Program-made: the position numbers and the translations under genes
DNA from: Nostoc sp. 'Peltigera membranacea cyanobiont' 210A
GTDB lineage: Bacteria; Cyanobacteriota; Cyanobacteriia; Cyanobacteriales; Nostocaceae
Length of the DNA: 64,000 nt
Direction: 5' to 3'
Assembly: GCF_002246015.1 (NCBI RefSeq)
Contig: NZ_NOLJ01000001.1
Span: 682,293-746,292 of the forward strand
The notes under the pieces: generated by a model
Seen by the model: the letters and a program-made list of their open reading frames with translations, nothing else
Told to the model about the DNA's origin: nothing
Database searches by the model: none
Part shown: one piece after another, positions 48,412 through 57,142 of the stretch
Layout: the number at the start of each line of letters is the position of its first letter
How positions within the stretch are numbered: the first letter of the stretch is position 1

Positions 48412-51400
48412 ATGAAAACTAGTAGAAACCAAGGGTATCTATTAAGTCTTTTGCTGGTAAGTAGCTTGAGTGCAAGTATCCAATCAGCTAGTGCTGGAAC
48501 TACCAGACCGGTTGGTAACTCAGAGAGTGGAGCAGCTTTGCTACCTACAGGTCAAATCATCACACCCGCAGCAGCACCAGGCTCGACGTTTGCACCTTTA
48601 GGAACTGGTTTGCGTACAGATGATAGTGCTGATGCTGCTGAAGCCGTAAGCACAGCCCTTAGCCCTGATGGAAAAACTTTACTGGTGCTTACTAGTGGCT
48701 ATAACCAAAACTTCAAGGATGAAAATACAGGTAGTACTTTCACTTATCCTGTATTAGACCCGTTAACTGGCAAGCCAAGTGGTACAACAACCCCAAAAGC
48801 AGAATGGGTTTTTGTCTATGATGTCAGTAGCGGTAAGTTAGTTAAAAGACAACAGATTAACATTCCCAATACCTATAATGGTTTGGCTTGGGCTAAAGAT
48901 GGCTCGCGCTTCTTTGTATCAGGCGGGATTGACGATCGCGTGTATGTTTATGCATCTAATGGTAGTCAGTACGTACCAGATGCTCCCTTTATTTTACTAG
49001 GTCACAATTCTAACCAAACTGCACCCTTCCCTAAATACGATGGTGGTTTGTTGAAGGATACACCAGCTAAGGCTGTGAGTACAGGAGCAGTTGTAGCAGG
49101 TATTGCAGTTAGCAAAGATGGCAAGACCTTAGTGGCTGCAAACTTTGAGAATGACTCTATATCAATCGTTAACACTCCTACCCGTAAGGTAACTAAAGAA
49201 ATTAAGTTCTTTAGGGCAGGCGATAAAATAGCAACTGGTGAATTTCCTTTTGATGTCGCGATCAAAAGTACAGAAAAAGGTCAAGCAGCTAAAGTTTTTA
49301 TTAGTAGCCAGCGCGATAACGAAGTAGTTGCTGTTGAAATTACTTCTGGAAAAATCACCCGTATACCAATAGGTAGCCAGCCAAACAAAGTACTGCTTTC
49401 GGCAGATCAAAATCGACTATATGTAGCTAATGGTAATGATGACTCGATTTCAGTCATTGATACAAATAGCAATAGGGTTGTTCAAACCATCTCTCTGTCT
49501 CGCCCTGGTGAGAAATATAAAGGTGCTAATCCCAACTCTTTAACTCTCAGTCCAGATGGACGAACACTTTATGTTACTCTAGGCGGCGAGAATGCGATCG
49601 CTGTTGTAGACTTGCAAGCTGGTCAGGTGAATGGACGCATCCCCACTGGCTGGTATCCTAATTCTGTAAGTGTCAGCCTTGATGGTCAAAGACTTTACGT
49701 TGTCAATGCTAAAAGTAATTCCGGCCCCAACCCGTCAAACAGTCGGACGACACCAGCAGGACTTGCACGTAACACTAATTTTAAAAATGATTACACCTGG
49801 GCTTTAGAAAAAGCTGGGATCTCAATTATTCCAGTGCCAAGTAGCAGTACTCTAGCTACACTTTCGGCGCAAGTAGACAAAAACAACGGTTTTTACAATC
49901 GTCGTCCTGACCGAACAATGAGGTATTTACAAGGCAAAATTAAGCACGTTATCTACATAGTTAAAGAAAACCGTACCTACGACCAAGTACTCGGTGACTT
50001 ACCTATCGGTAATGGCGACCCAGAACTGACCTTGTTTCCCTACAAAATTTCACCCAACCATCACAAGCTATCCCTTGGTTTTGCAACTTTTGATAACTTC
50101 TACGACAGTGGTGAATCCAGTGGAGTTGGTTGGAGTTGGTCTACTTTTGGACGAACGACAGATTACACCGAAAAAACTCAATCAGTTCTTTACGGAAACG
50201 CTGGCTTTAACGGCTTAACCTACGATTACGAAGGTACAAATCGGAATATCAGTCTTGGACTACCGCAAACTTCCTCGAATAATTCGCCAACCAATACCCG
50301 TATAACAGGAGTTTTAGATCCTTCTGGTGGGTCTTCAATATTGCCTGGAGACAGAGATGTTAATGCCCCCGAAGGAGATGGGGACTTAGGAGTTAATGTC
50401 ATTGGTGGCTATCTTTGGGATTCAGCGCTACGTGCTGGCAAGACTGTACGCAATTACGGCTTCTTCGTTGACAATGGCGCTCCCTATATTACTAGTCAAA
50501 CTGATCCCACTAAACGCGATCCTCAAAACCCGGCTTATATTCCTATCTCCCCAACTCCTTACGCAGACAAGATTCCCCAAGCTCCCGTTACTAAATCTGT
50601 ATTGTTGGATAAAACCGACCCTTACTTTCGCTCATTCGACATGAATAATCCAGATATTTATCTGTATAACGAATGGGAAAGGGATATTAATCAGAATGGA
50701 CTGCCTAACTTAATGCTTGTGCGTTTGGCTCACGATCATTTTGGTTCCTTTGGTACTGCTTTGGCCGGGCTAAACACTCCTGAACTGCAAATGGCAGATA
50801 ATGACTATGCTATTGGCAAGCTGGTAGAGAAAATTTCCCGGATGCCAGAGTGGAAAGAAACAGCGATTTTCATCATTGAAGATGACTCCCAAAATGGGCC
50901 AGATCACGTTGATTCGCACCGTTCGTTAGCTTACGTTATTTCGCCCTATACAAAACGGGGTGTACTCGTCGGCACTAATTACAACACCATTAGTGTATTG
51001 CGGACGATGGAGGATTTATTAAATATTGGCTATTTGGGAATTACTGATGCCAATGCTCAACCAATGTCAGATGCCTTCACAAGACAACCAAACTTTGAGC
51101 CTTACACAGCTATTGTGCCAGGTAACTTGTGTGCTAAACCTGTAGATCCGAAACTAGTACCAGCTTGCCAAGACCCCAATGTTGAAAATACAGCAGCTGT
51201 GCCCATTCTAAATGATGCAAAATGGTGGGCTGCTATAACCAAGGGTTTCAATTTTATCGGTGAAGATAACCTCGATGCAGAAGAATTCAACGAAATTCTT
51301 TGGGAAGGAATAAAGGGCGATAATATTCCTTATCCTAAAGAACGTAACGGTAAAAACTTACGGCAAAACCGCGATCAACTTCTAAAGAATTGGCAATTGA

Positions 51401-51435
51401 GTCAAACGAATAACTCTACTGGCGCTAAGAAGTAA
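48412..51435 (+). CDS. Large exoprotein: YVTN-type beta-propeller fused to phosphoesterase
   Basis: A 1007-residue exported protein. Signal peptide 1-28 (YLLSLLLVSSLSASIQSASA). Residues about 75-460 form a seven-blade-type beta-propeller with repeated units (VSKDGKTLVAANFENDSISIVNT, LSADQNRLYVANGNDDSISVIDT, LSPDGRTLYVTLGGENAIAVVDL). From about 520 a phosphoesterase of the phospholipase C/acid phosphatase type begins: KHVIYIVKENRTYDQVLGD, NFYDSGESSGVGW, LMLVRLAHDHFGSFG and ETAIFIIEDDSQNGPDHVDSHRS. It probably frees phosphate or acts on lipids in the periplasm or outside. Divergent from the phytase-like gene. ATG at 48412. Confidence 0.92.
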   Translation: MKTSRNQGYLLSLLLVSSLSASIQSASAGTTRPVGNSESGAALLPTGQIITPAAAPGSTFAPLGTGLRTDDSADAAEAVSTALSPDGKTLLVLTSGYNQNFKDENTGSTFTYPVLDPLTGKPSGTTTPKAEWVFVYDVSSGKLVKRQQINIPNTYNGLAWAKDGSRFFVSGGIDDRVYVYASNGSQYVPDAPFILLGHNSNQTAPFPKYDGGLLKDTPAKAVSTGAVVAGIAVSKDGKTLVAANFENDSISIVNTPTRKVTKEIKFFRAGDKIATGEFPFDVAIKSTEKGQAAKVFISSQRDNEVVAVEITSGKITRIPIGSQPNKVLLSADQNRLYVANGNDDSISVIDTNSNRVVQTISLSRPGEKYKGANPNSLTLSPDGRTLYVTLGGENAIAVVDLQAGQVNGRIPTGWYPNSVSVSLDGQRLYVVNAKSNSGPNPSNSRTTPAGLARNTNFKNDYTWALEKAGISIIPVPSSSTLATLSAQVDKNNGFYNRRPDRTMRYLQGKIKHVIYIVKENRTYDQVLGDLPIGNGDPELTLFPYKISPNHHKLSLGFATFDNFYDSGESSGVGWSWSTFGRTTDYTEKTQSVLYGNAGFNGLTYDYEGTNRNISLGLPQTSSNNSPTNTRITGVLDPSGGSSILPGDRDVNAPEGDGDLGVNVIGGYLWDSALRAGKTVRNYGFFVDNGAPYITSQTDPTKRDPQNPAYIPISPTPYADKIPQAPVTKSVLLDKTDPYFRSFDMNNPDIYLYNEWERDINQNGLPNLMLVRLAHDHFGSFGTALAGLNTPELQMADNDYAIGKLVEKISRMPEWKETAIFIIEDDSQNGPDHVDSHRSLAYVISPYTKRGVLVGTNYNTISVLRTMEDLLNIGYLGITDANAQPMSDAFTRQPNFEPYTAIVPGNLCAKPVDPKLVPACQDPNVENTAAVPILNDAKWWAAITKGFNFIGEDNLDAEEFNEILWEGIKGDNIPYPKERNGKNLRQNRDQLLKNWQLSQTNNSTGAKK

Positions 51436-51456
51436 GTCTTAAACGTCTAGTAAAAC

Positions 51457-51485
51457 GTAGAGACTTAGCACTGCTACGTCTCTAC
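51457..51485. repeat. 13-bp stem palindrome after the exoprotein gene
   Basis: GTAGAGACTTAGC / GCTACGTCTCTAC with loop ACT, one mismatch. Belongs to a dispersed palindrome family and may serve as a terminator, 22 bp after the stop; no clear T-run. Confidence 0.55.
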
Positions 51486-51529
51486 AGGGTTTAAATAGTT
51501 TATTTATCTAATGCAACAGGAAAATTGAG

Positions 51530-52057
51530 ATGAAATTGTTTCAAAAATTAGCGATCGCTACTAGTCTTGTTTTGGGTTTAGCTAACTTAAGCCCTAAATC
51601 TGCATCGGCTGCAATTATTAATTATGCGTTCAATGTTGATAGTTCTACAGCTAAAGGTAACGGTCTATTTAGCTTTGATGACGCAACTTTCAGTAATGAT
51701 AATATTCCAGTAGCGCCAGTTCAATCGCTAAGTTTTCAATTCGATAATGACCCTAATATTTACACCGCAAAGGATGATGTTGAATATCCAGATTATCCCG
51801 TTGCATTTCCAACTGTATCCTTAGCAGATAACGCACCTATTGGATTGCTGTACAGCTTCCTTGACAAAGCTAATCCTGATAAAAGTTACGACATTGCTGG
51901 AACATTATTTTCTGTTTCCGCCGAAACTTCCGATTCCGGTATAGTTTCTTATCGACAAGTACCTGAACCTAGTACTTTAGGTAGCACACTTCTTCTTGGC
52001 ACTATTGGCTTGTTCATGAAAAGAAAGGTAAGATCAATCAAAAACATTAAAGCTTAA
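51530..52057 (+). CDS. PEP-CTERM sorted exoprotein
   Basis: A 175-residue exported protein. Signal peptide 1-27 (AIATSLVLGLANLSPKSASA), a beta-rich middle (YAFNVDSSTAKGNGLFSFDD) and a C-terminal PEP-CTERM sorting signal: VPEPSTLG, a hydrophobic stretch (STLLLGTIGLFM) and a basic end (KRKVRS). Such proteins are cut and anchored by an exosortase and often join the extracellular matrix. The function of the body is unknown. It follows the large exoprotein by 94 bp on the same strand and may be co-expressed. Confidence 0.9.
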   Translation: MKLFQKLAIATSLVLGLANLSPKSASAAIINYAFNVDSSTAKGNGLFSFDDATFSNDNIPVAPVQSLSFQFDNDPNIYTAKDDVEYPDYPVAFPTVSLADNAPIGLLYSFLDKANPDKSYDIAGTLFSVSAETSDSGIVSYRQVPEPSTLGSTLLLGTIGLFMKRKVRSIKNIKA

Positions 52058-52142
52058 CCTCGACTTAAGAGGGTGTAATGTGGTTGGGTTCCCACGTGCG
52101 TACACTCTCTTAAGAATTGTATTAAAAAAAAGCAAAACTCCA

Positions 52143-52529
52143 ATGAAAACCACTGGTATTCATCATGTAGCGATTATTTGTTCTGACTACGAGCGCTCCA
52201 AAAAATTTTATGTCGAAACTTTAGGCTTTCCGATTATTCAAGAGACTTTTCGCGCCGCCAGAAATTCTTATAAATTAGATTTAAAAGTTGCAGAAAATAC
52301 TCAAATCGAACTATTCTCTTTCCCAAATCCTCTAGAACGACCTAGTAAACCAGAGTCTTGTGGTTTAAGACATCTTGCTTTTCAAGTTGATGATGTAGAG
52401 GAAACTGTTTTTTATTTAAAATCAAAAGGGTTAGAGGTAGAAGATATCAGAGTTGATGAAATTACAGGCAAGAAATATACTTTCTTTAAAGACCCAGATA
52501 ATTTACCATTAGAAATTTATGAGCGTTAA
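52143..52529 (+). CDS. VOC family protein (glyoxalase I-like, YaeR type)
   Basis: A 128-residue metal-binding vicinal-oxygen-chelate protein. It has two beta-alpha-beta-beta-beta units: GIHHVAIICSDYERSKKFYVETLGFPII, and GLRHLAFQVDDVEETVFYLKSKGLEVE ending with FFKDPDNLPLEIYE. Metal ligands would be the His of IHHVA, a mid-protein Glu (QIELFSF), the His of LRHLA and the final Glu (LEIYE). The ATG at 52143 (MKTTGIHHVA) matches the family start; a longer frame from 52080 is not conserved in type. Substrate unknown. Confidence 0.9.
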   Translation: MKTTGIHHVAIICSDYERSKKFYVETLGFPIIQETFRAARNSYKLDLKVAENTQIELFSFPNPLERPSKPESCGLRHLAFQVDDVEETVFYLKSKGLEVEDIRVDEITGKKYTFFKDPDNLPLEIYER

Positions 52530-52635
52530 AATTACTGCTGACAGGTGAACTTGTTATCACTAGAGATAATGAAGCAATTGCACCACTGTAATTGTCAATT
52601 TACTGAAATAAAGTTGTTTTGATTCTAAGTCAACT

Positions 52636-53133
52636 TTACGGCATAAAATTTATCTCGTTCTTTGGGGGACAGTAAATACTTCTACCAAAAGAATCGCCAG
52701 TTTCTGCATCCGTTAATTCCACAAGTTTAGCGTTATCAGTACAGATGCTTTTACCTCTAGACATTCTCAACTCACCTTGGACAAAACCAGTCACTATCCA
52801 CACCATTCGGTTGTTAGAAATCGATGATTTGTACTCTCCTATTTTGGCTGCAAATTCCTCATATCTTGTAAGTTTTGCTTCTGTGATTTGCATCTTACTA
52901 GACTTGTTGATAACATTTTCAATCGTAATCAAGCGGCTTGCTGGTAAGCTATTATTTGCAGGATATATTCGTACTCTTGAGTTGAATGGTATTGGTTGAT
53001 TGACTGGCTTTTTTGTCTGTACTGGTTTAGCTGTGACTGTCTGCACTAGCAATAAAGTACTGGTGCTAGCAAATATAAAAGCAGATAATGAAGTTATTGT
53101 AAAAATATTAACTGTAGTGCAAATGCGTTTCAT
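52636..53133 (-). CDS. Exported protein of unknown function
   Basis: A 165-residue protein with a signal peptide (TITSLSAFIFASTSTLLLVQTVTA, cut about residue 35). The mature part is basic in the middle and has two Cys (KSICTDN, SIYCPP) that may form a disulfide. Contains VWIVTGFVQGELRMSRGKS, a strand-rich segment. I do not recognise the family. ATG at 53133; it stands alone and converges with the VOC gene. Confidence 0.7.
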   Translation of the reverse strand: MKRICTTVNIFTITSLSAFIFASTSTLLLVQTVTAKPVQTKKPVNQPIPFNSRVRIYPANNSLPASRLITIENVINKSSKMQITEAKLTRYEEFAAKIGEYKSSISNNRMVWIVTGFVQGELRMSRGKSICTDNAKLVELTDAETGDSFGRSIYCPPKNEINFMP

Positions 53134-53492
53134 AATGCTCAGAATGTTAACAAGTTCATACCACTTTAAGCGATCGCTTCCATGAGTGTTTGCATCATCG
53201 TGCCAGAAACTATATTCTGGTCAGAACATCAAGTTTAGCCAGTATTCTTAAACCTTCTTCTCGGTTGCCAGTTGCGGCCATTGGTTTAAATCTGGTATAT
53301 TCCCAGTCAAACAAAAAACTCAAAAGCGATCGCTAGTAGATAAATATCTGCAATATCCAGCCAAAGAACCCAGGATAATGAATCATAATTAATCTCTATA
53401 GCTTTGAGTTATCAGCCATCAGCCACCAGTTACCAGCCGGAAGCTGAGATGCCGAATAATCAAGGCTTTTGATTCAACTTAACGAATTGACT
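53134..53492. other. 359-bp gap between divergent genes
   Basis: Two HIP1 octamers (about 53170 and 53327) and a run of short repeats of the TTATCAGCCATCAGCCACC type near 53409-53437. No gene-like frame. Promoters are expected but not identified. Confidence 0.45.
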
Positions 53493-54512
53493 ATGAATTC
53501 TGAACAAATCAAAAATTCTCTAAATATTTCGCCAGCGATACGTGTGGGAGTACTGGGTTTCGGCGGACTCGGACAAGCAGCCGCCAAGGTAGTTGCTGGC
53601 AAACAAGAAATGATTTTAGTCGCAGCAGCAGATCAAAAAGGCTACGCTTACGCTGCTGAAGGTTTAAATACTGAAGCATCCGTTGCAGCCTATCAAGCCC
53701 AAGGTTCGGTAGGTTATTTAGAGCCAATTGGTACATTAACAAATCAAAGTATTCAGGATTTAATCGAAATAGCGGAAGTAGATGGGTATTTTCTGGCTTT
53801 ACCCAACTTACCTAATGACTTTATTCCCAATGTCGCCAAGGAATTTATCAAATCTGGTTGGCGTGGGGTACTAGTAGATGCAATTAAACGCACGACTGCT
53901 GTAGAACAACTCCTAGCGATGAAAGATGAACTGCAAGCCGCCGGGATTACCTACATGACAGGATGTGGTGCTACCCCTGGACTATTGACAGCAGCAGCAG
54001 CTTTAGCCGCCCAAAGTTACGCCGAAATTCATCAAGTTGAAATTACCTTTGGGGTGGGAATTGCTAACTGGGAAGCTTACCGTGCTACTGTTCGGGAAGA
54101 CATTGGCCACATGCCTGGTTACACAGTAGAAGCTGCTAGAGCGATGACTGACGCGGAAGTAGAAGCACTACTAGATAAAACTAATGGTGTGCTGACCTTG
54201 AAAAATATGGAACACGCTGATGATGTGATGTTAGAAGTAGCCGGGATAGTAGGGCGCGATCGCGTTACAGTTGGTGGTGTAGTCGATACCCGCAATTCCA
54301 AAAAGCCTCTCAGCACCAATGTTAAGGTAACAGGACGTACCTTTGAAGGGAAGATTTCCACCCATACCTTTACTCTGGGAGATGAAACCAGCATGGCAGC
54401 CAATGTCTGTGGCCCTGCTTTCGGCTATCTCAAAGCTGGTAGACAATTACACCAACGCGGCATTTATGGAATATTCACTGCTGCCGAAATTATGCCCCAA
54501 TTTGTTAGGTAA
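53493..54512 (+). CDS. Saccharopine dehydrogenase-like oxidoreductase
   Basis: A 339-residue NAD(P)-binding protein. Rossmann motif [21 protein letters not shown] at residues 15-35. Further marks are [75 protein letters not shown] and [15 protein letters not shown]. The protein is a familiar cyanobacterial form annotated as saccharopine dehydrogenase-like, but cyanobacteria make lysine by another route, so the true substrate is unknown. ATG at 53493 (MNSEQIKNS); an upstream in-frame start at 53469 is less likely. A heptad array starts two bases after its stop. Confidence 0.87.
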   Translation: MNSEQIKNSLNISPAIRVGVLGFGGLGQAAAKVVAGKQEMILVAAADQKGYAYAAEGLNTEASVAAYQAQGSVGYLEPIGTLTNQSIQDLIEIAEVDGYFLALPNLPNDFIPNVAKEFIKSGWRGVLVDAIKRTTAVEQLLAMKDELQAAGITYMTGCGATPGLLTAAAALAAQSYAEIHQVEITFGVGIANWEAYRATVREDIGHMPGYTVEAARAMTDAEVEALLDKTNGVLTLKNMEHADDVMLEVAGIVGRDRVTVGGVVDTRNSKKPLSTNVKVTGRTFEGKISTHTFTLGDETSMAANVCGPAFGYLKAGRQLHQRGIYGIFTAAEIMPQFVR

Positions 54513-54514
54513 AT

Positions 54515-54626
54515 AGGGACTGGGGACTAGGGACTAGGGACTAGGTAGGGACTAGGGACTAGGTAGGGACTGGGGACTAGGTAGGGACTGGGAATAACCA
54601 ATCCCCAATCCCCAATCCCCAATTCT
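54515..54626. repeat. Heptad array directly after a stop codon
   Basis: About eleven GGGACTG/GGGACTA units, some spaced by AGGTA, then a short spacer (GGAATAACC) and three CCCCAAT units. The first unit lies two bases after the TAA of the saccharopine dehydrogenase-like gene. Confidence 0.85.
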
Positions 54627-54664
54627 TATAATGGTATTTCAACGCTGATAAATCGGAGGTAAGT

Positions 54665-55597
54665 GTGACCACTACGGTACACTGGCAAGAACGAGTTGGT
54701 AATCAAAGAGATTGGATTTGGCGTGGCTGGCAAACTCGCTACACTTACATTCGCCCTAGCCAAAGTCACCCCAATACAACACCGCTAATTCTGTTACATG
54801 GCTTTGGCGCTTCCATTGGTCATTGGCGACATAATTTAGAGGTGTTGAGTGAGCATCACACAGTTTACGCTATAGATATGTTGGGTTTTGGCGCTTCTGA
54901 AAAAGCCGCCGCTAATTACAGCATCGAACTCTGGGTTGAACAAGTTTACGATTTCTGGAAAACATTTATCCGTCAACCAGCGATATTAATAGGTAATTCC
55001 AACGGTTCACTGATATCTATGGCCGCCGCCGCCACTCACCCCGATATGGTGCTGGGTATGGTGATGATGAGTTTACCAGACCCGTCATTAGAACAAGAAG
55101 CAATTCCTCCTCTGCTACGCCCACTCGTCACAGCAATCAAAAATGTTGTCGCTTCGCCGTTGATACTTAAACCTGTATTTAACTTCGTGCGCCGTCCTGG
55201 AGTGCTGCGTCGCTGGGCTAGTCTCGCCTATGCTAACCCAGAGGCGATTACCGATGAACTTATCGAAATTTTAGCAGGGCCTCCCCAAGACCGGGGTTCT
55301 GCGAGGGCGTTTAGTGCTTTGTTCAAAGCTGCGATCGGAATTAATTTTAGTCCTAGTGTCAAGACAGTATTACCAACCTTAACAATTCCGATGCTTTTAA
55401 TTTGGGGACAAAAAGACCGATTTGTGCCGCCAGCACTAGCTAGCCAATTTGCCCAATATAACGAGAAGTTGGAACTGCTGAATCTGGAGGATGTAGGGCA
55501 TTGTCCCCATGATGAATGTCCAGAACAAGTTAACCAAGCGATTTTAGATTGGATTGAGAGATGGATTGGCGTAGGCGTTCGCGTAGGCGTCTCGTAG
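54665..55597 (+). CDS. Alpha/beta hydrolase
   Basis: A 310-residue alpha/beta hydrolase-fold enzyme. The oxyanion segment is ILLHGFGASIGHWRHNL, the nucleophile elbow GNSNGS (Ser109-region), the acid WGQKDRFVPP and the catalytic His in VGHCPHDE. No signal peptide. GTG start at 54665 with GGAGG six bases before it. The last residues (GVGVRVGVS) are encoded by an interspersed repeat that begins at 55568; the natural end was probably near DWIERW. Substrate unknown; related enzymes of cyanobacteria and plastids act on esters such as phytyl or chlorophyll esters. Confidence 0.9.
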   Translation: MTTTVHWQERVGNQRDWIWRGWQTRYTYIRPSQSHPNTTPLILLHGFGASIGHWRHNLEVLSEHHTVYAIDMLGFGASEKAAANYSIELWVEQVYDFWKTFIRQPAILIGNSNGSLISMAAAATHPDMVLGMVMMSLPDPSLEQEAIPPLLRPLVTAIKNVVASPLILKPVFNFVRRPGVLRRWASLAYANPEAITDELIEILAGPPQDRGSARAFSALFKAAIGINFSPSVKTVLPTLTIPMLLIWGQKDRFVPPALASQFAQYNEKLELLNLEDVGHCPHDECPEQVNQAILDWIERWIGVGVRVGVS

Positions 55598-55619
55598 AGA
55601 AGCCCGCCGCAGGCATCGC
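55568..55619. repeat. Interspersed repeat overlapping the 3' end of the hydrolase gene
   Basis: GCGTAGGCG units, then CTCGTAGAGAAG and CCCGCCGCAGGCATCGCC. It combines words of the 1029-1084 family (CTCTACGAGA) and the 33281-33309 family (GCGATGCCTGCGGCGGGCT, complement). The hydrolase stop lies inside it. Confidence 0.65.
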
Positions 55620-55676
55620 CAACCATTTGTTGTTCCCTAAATATTATGCAATGGGGTGCGATCGCATCAGCAGTAC

Positions 55677-56042
55677 CTAGCCAATCGTCGCTTGGCTAGT
55701 ATCAACATCTGTAGCACCATTCACTGAACGCGCCACAGAATTCATCTTATTGAGAATTTCCTGACTTGGAACTTTTCCTTTCAACACTACAGTGCTACCC
55801 GTCTGAGCCACCCAAAGAGTATCAACATCGTCGAGTTGGGGGTCTTCATCAAATGCCAACGCTACCCGCTTGGCTAAACCACTTTGGTCATATTCTCCGC
55901 TTAAACCCAGACGTTCTGGGGGTATTGATTGCGTAGCCGTAGCGACATCACTACTAGGAGCTTGCTGTATAGCCTGTGGAGCCGGATTTACTTCGGCATT
56001 TTGAGGTTTTTCCATTCCAAACAATCTTTTTAACCAACCCAT
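55677..56042 (-). CDS. BON-domain protein
   Basis: A 121-residue protein with a short N-terminal amphipathic start (MGWLKRLFGME), a Pro/Gln/Ala-rich linker and a C-terminal BON domain (about 57-118): LAKRVALAFDEDPQLDDVDTLWVAQTGSTVVLKGKVPSQEILNKMNSVARSVNGATDVD, broken here only for reading. BON domains bind phospholipid surfaces. No signal peptide. ATG at 56042. It stands alone, convergent with the hydrolase. Confidence 0.87.
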   Translation of the reverse strand: MGWLKRLFGMEKPQNAEVNPAPQAIQQAPSSDVATATQSIPPERLGLSGEYDQSGLAKRVALAFDEDPQLDDVDTLWVAQTGSTVVLKGKVPSQEILNKMNSVARSVNGATDVDTSQATIG

Positions 56043-56311
56043 AAAACTTTTCTCCTATTAAAGGCTTATCAAATCTGAGTATAAAAGGTTTGCAACAAGT
56101 GCTGCATCTGCCAATGAAAAGATATACATTCAATGAAATTTTTGCTTGCAGTATGATTTATAGACAATTTCTCGATTGAGAATGCAACGAGTGCAGCTCT
56201 TAAGTTTACAATAGGAGGTCGCACTGAAAATTTAGTGCGGTAGTAGGTCTAGCGTTGCCTTTTGCTAGTGTCTGCATTACTCAATTCCTGCTCTAGCCTC
56301 TGTTGGCGAAG

Positions 56312-56830
56312 ATGAAACATACCCTTTCAGTTCTCGTAGAAGATGAGGCGGGTGTTCTTTCCCGCATATCTGGTTTATTTGCGCGTCGCGGCTTCAATAT
56401 TGAAAGCCTTGCTGTTGGCCCTGCTGAACAAGGAGGAGTCTCCCGAATTACAATGGTTGTCCCTGGTGACGATCGCATTATCGAGCAACTCACCAAGCAA
56501 CTGTACAAGTTAGTCAATGTCCTAAAAGTCCAGGATATTACCGAAACCCCTTGTGTCGAGAGGGAATTGATGCTTTTGAAGGTGAATGCTAGTAGCAGCA
56601 ATCGCTCAGAAGTAATCGAACTGTCTCAGATTTTCCGGGCGCGAGTCGTGGATGTGGCGGAAGATTCTCTCACCTTAGAAGTTGTGGGAGATCCAGGTAA
56701 AATGGTAGCGATCGTGCAAGTATTACAAAAATTTGGTTTGAAAGAAATCGCCCGCACTGGCAAAATTGCCCTGACTCGTGAATCAGGCGTGAATACCGAG
56801 TTACTCAAATCTTTGGAAGCAAAGGTTTAG
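56312..56830 (+). CDS. ilvN: Acetolactate synthase small (regulatory) subunit
   Basis: Regulatory subunit of acetohydroxyacid synthase, which makes acetolactate and acetohydroxybutyrate for valine, leucine and isoleucine. It carries feedback inhibition by valine. The N-terminal ACT domain reads [35 protein letters not shown]; the C-terminal domain starts about residue 80 (ERELMLLKV) and contains [17 protein letters not shown]. 172 residues, normal length. ATG at 56312 (MKHTLSV) matches the family; the in-frame TTG at 56303 is not needed. The large subunit gene is not adjacent, as is usual in cyanobacteria. A 15-bp hairpin follows. Confidence 0.96.
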   Translation: MKHTLSVLVEDEAGVLSRISGLFARRGFNIESLAVGPAEQGGVSRITMVVPGDDRIIEQLTKQLYKLVNVLKVQDITETPCVERELMLLKVNASSSNRSEVIELSQIFRARVVDVAEDSLTLEVVGDPGKMVAIVQVLQKFGLKEIARTGKIALTRESGVNTELLKSLEAKV

Positions 56831-56868
56831 TTGGGAATTTAAATCAAGACTCAGAAATACTCAACCGC

Positions 56869-56908
56869 AGCAGAAGTCATAGTGGCAATTGTTACTATGA
56901 CTTCTGCT
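56869..56908 (+). terminator. Strong hairpin after ilvN
   Basis: AGCAGAAGTCATAGT (56869-56883) and ACTATGACTTCTGCT (56894-56908) form a perfect 15-bp stem with a 10-base loop, 38 bp after the stop. No T-tract follows, so it may terminate only weakly or stabilise the 3' end. Confidence 0.6.
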
Positions 56909-56962
56909 TAGGGACTAGCAAAAAAACCAATATCCAACTTACCCGGGAGCAATGCGATTTTG

Positions 56963-57093
56963 TGAGCAGGGGGAGCAGGGGATGCAGGGGAGGCAGGGGA
57001 AGAGAAAGAAATAAGTGTATTTAGAGCTATAACGGTCATAAAAAATACTAAAGTTTTCTCTTCACTCCCCCTGCTCCCCCTGCTCCCCCTGCC
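56963..57093. repeat. Inverted pair of GCAGGGGGA-type and CCCCTGCT-type arrays
   Basis: G-rich units (GAGCAGGGG, GGCAGGGG) at 56966-57001 and C-rich units (CTCCCCCTG three times) at 57065-57092, separated by about 60 bp. The arms are complementary over roughly 25 bp. It lies between the convergent ilvN and YbjN-domain genes. Confidence 0.75.
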
Positions 57094-57142
57094 TAAGAAA
57101 GCTCTTTTCACGAGGATCTCACTTTTTCGCGTTGCTCCCAAC

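Noticed and set aside
54515-54626. Possible CRISPR array
   Set aside because: The units are 7 bp without spacers of constant length; it is a heptad array.
56220-56240. Riboswitch or leader attenuator before ilvN
   Set aside because: Only a 6-bp CGCACT/AGTGCG hairpin is seen, without a leader peptide or terminator/antiterminator pair.
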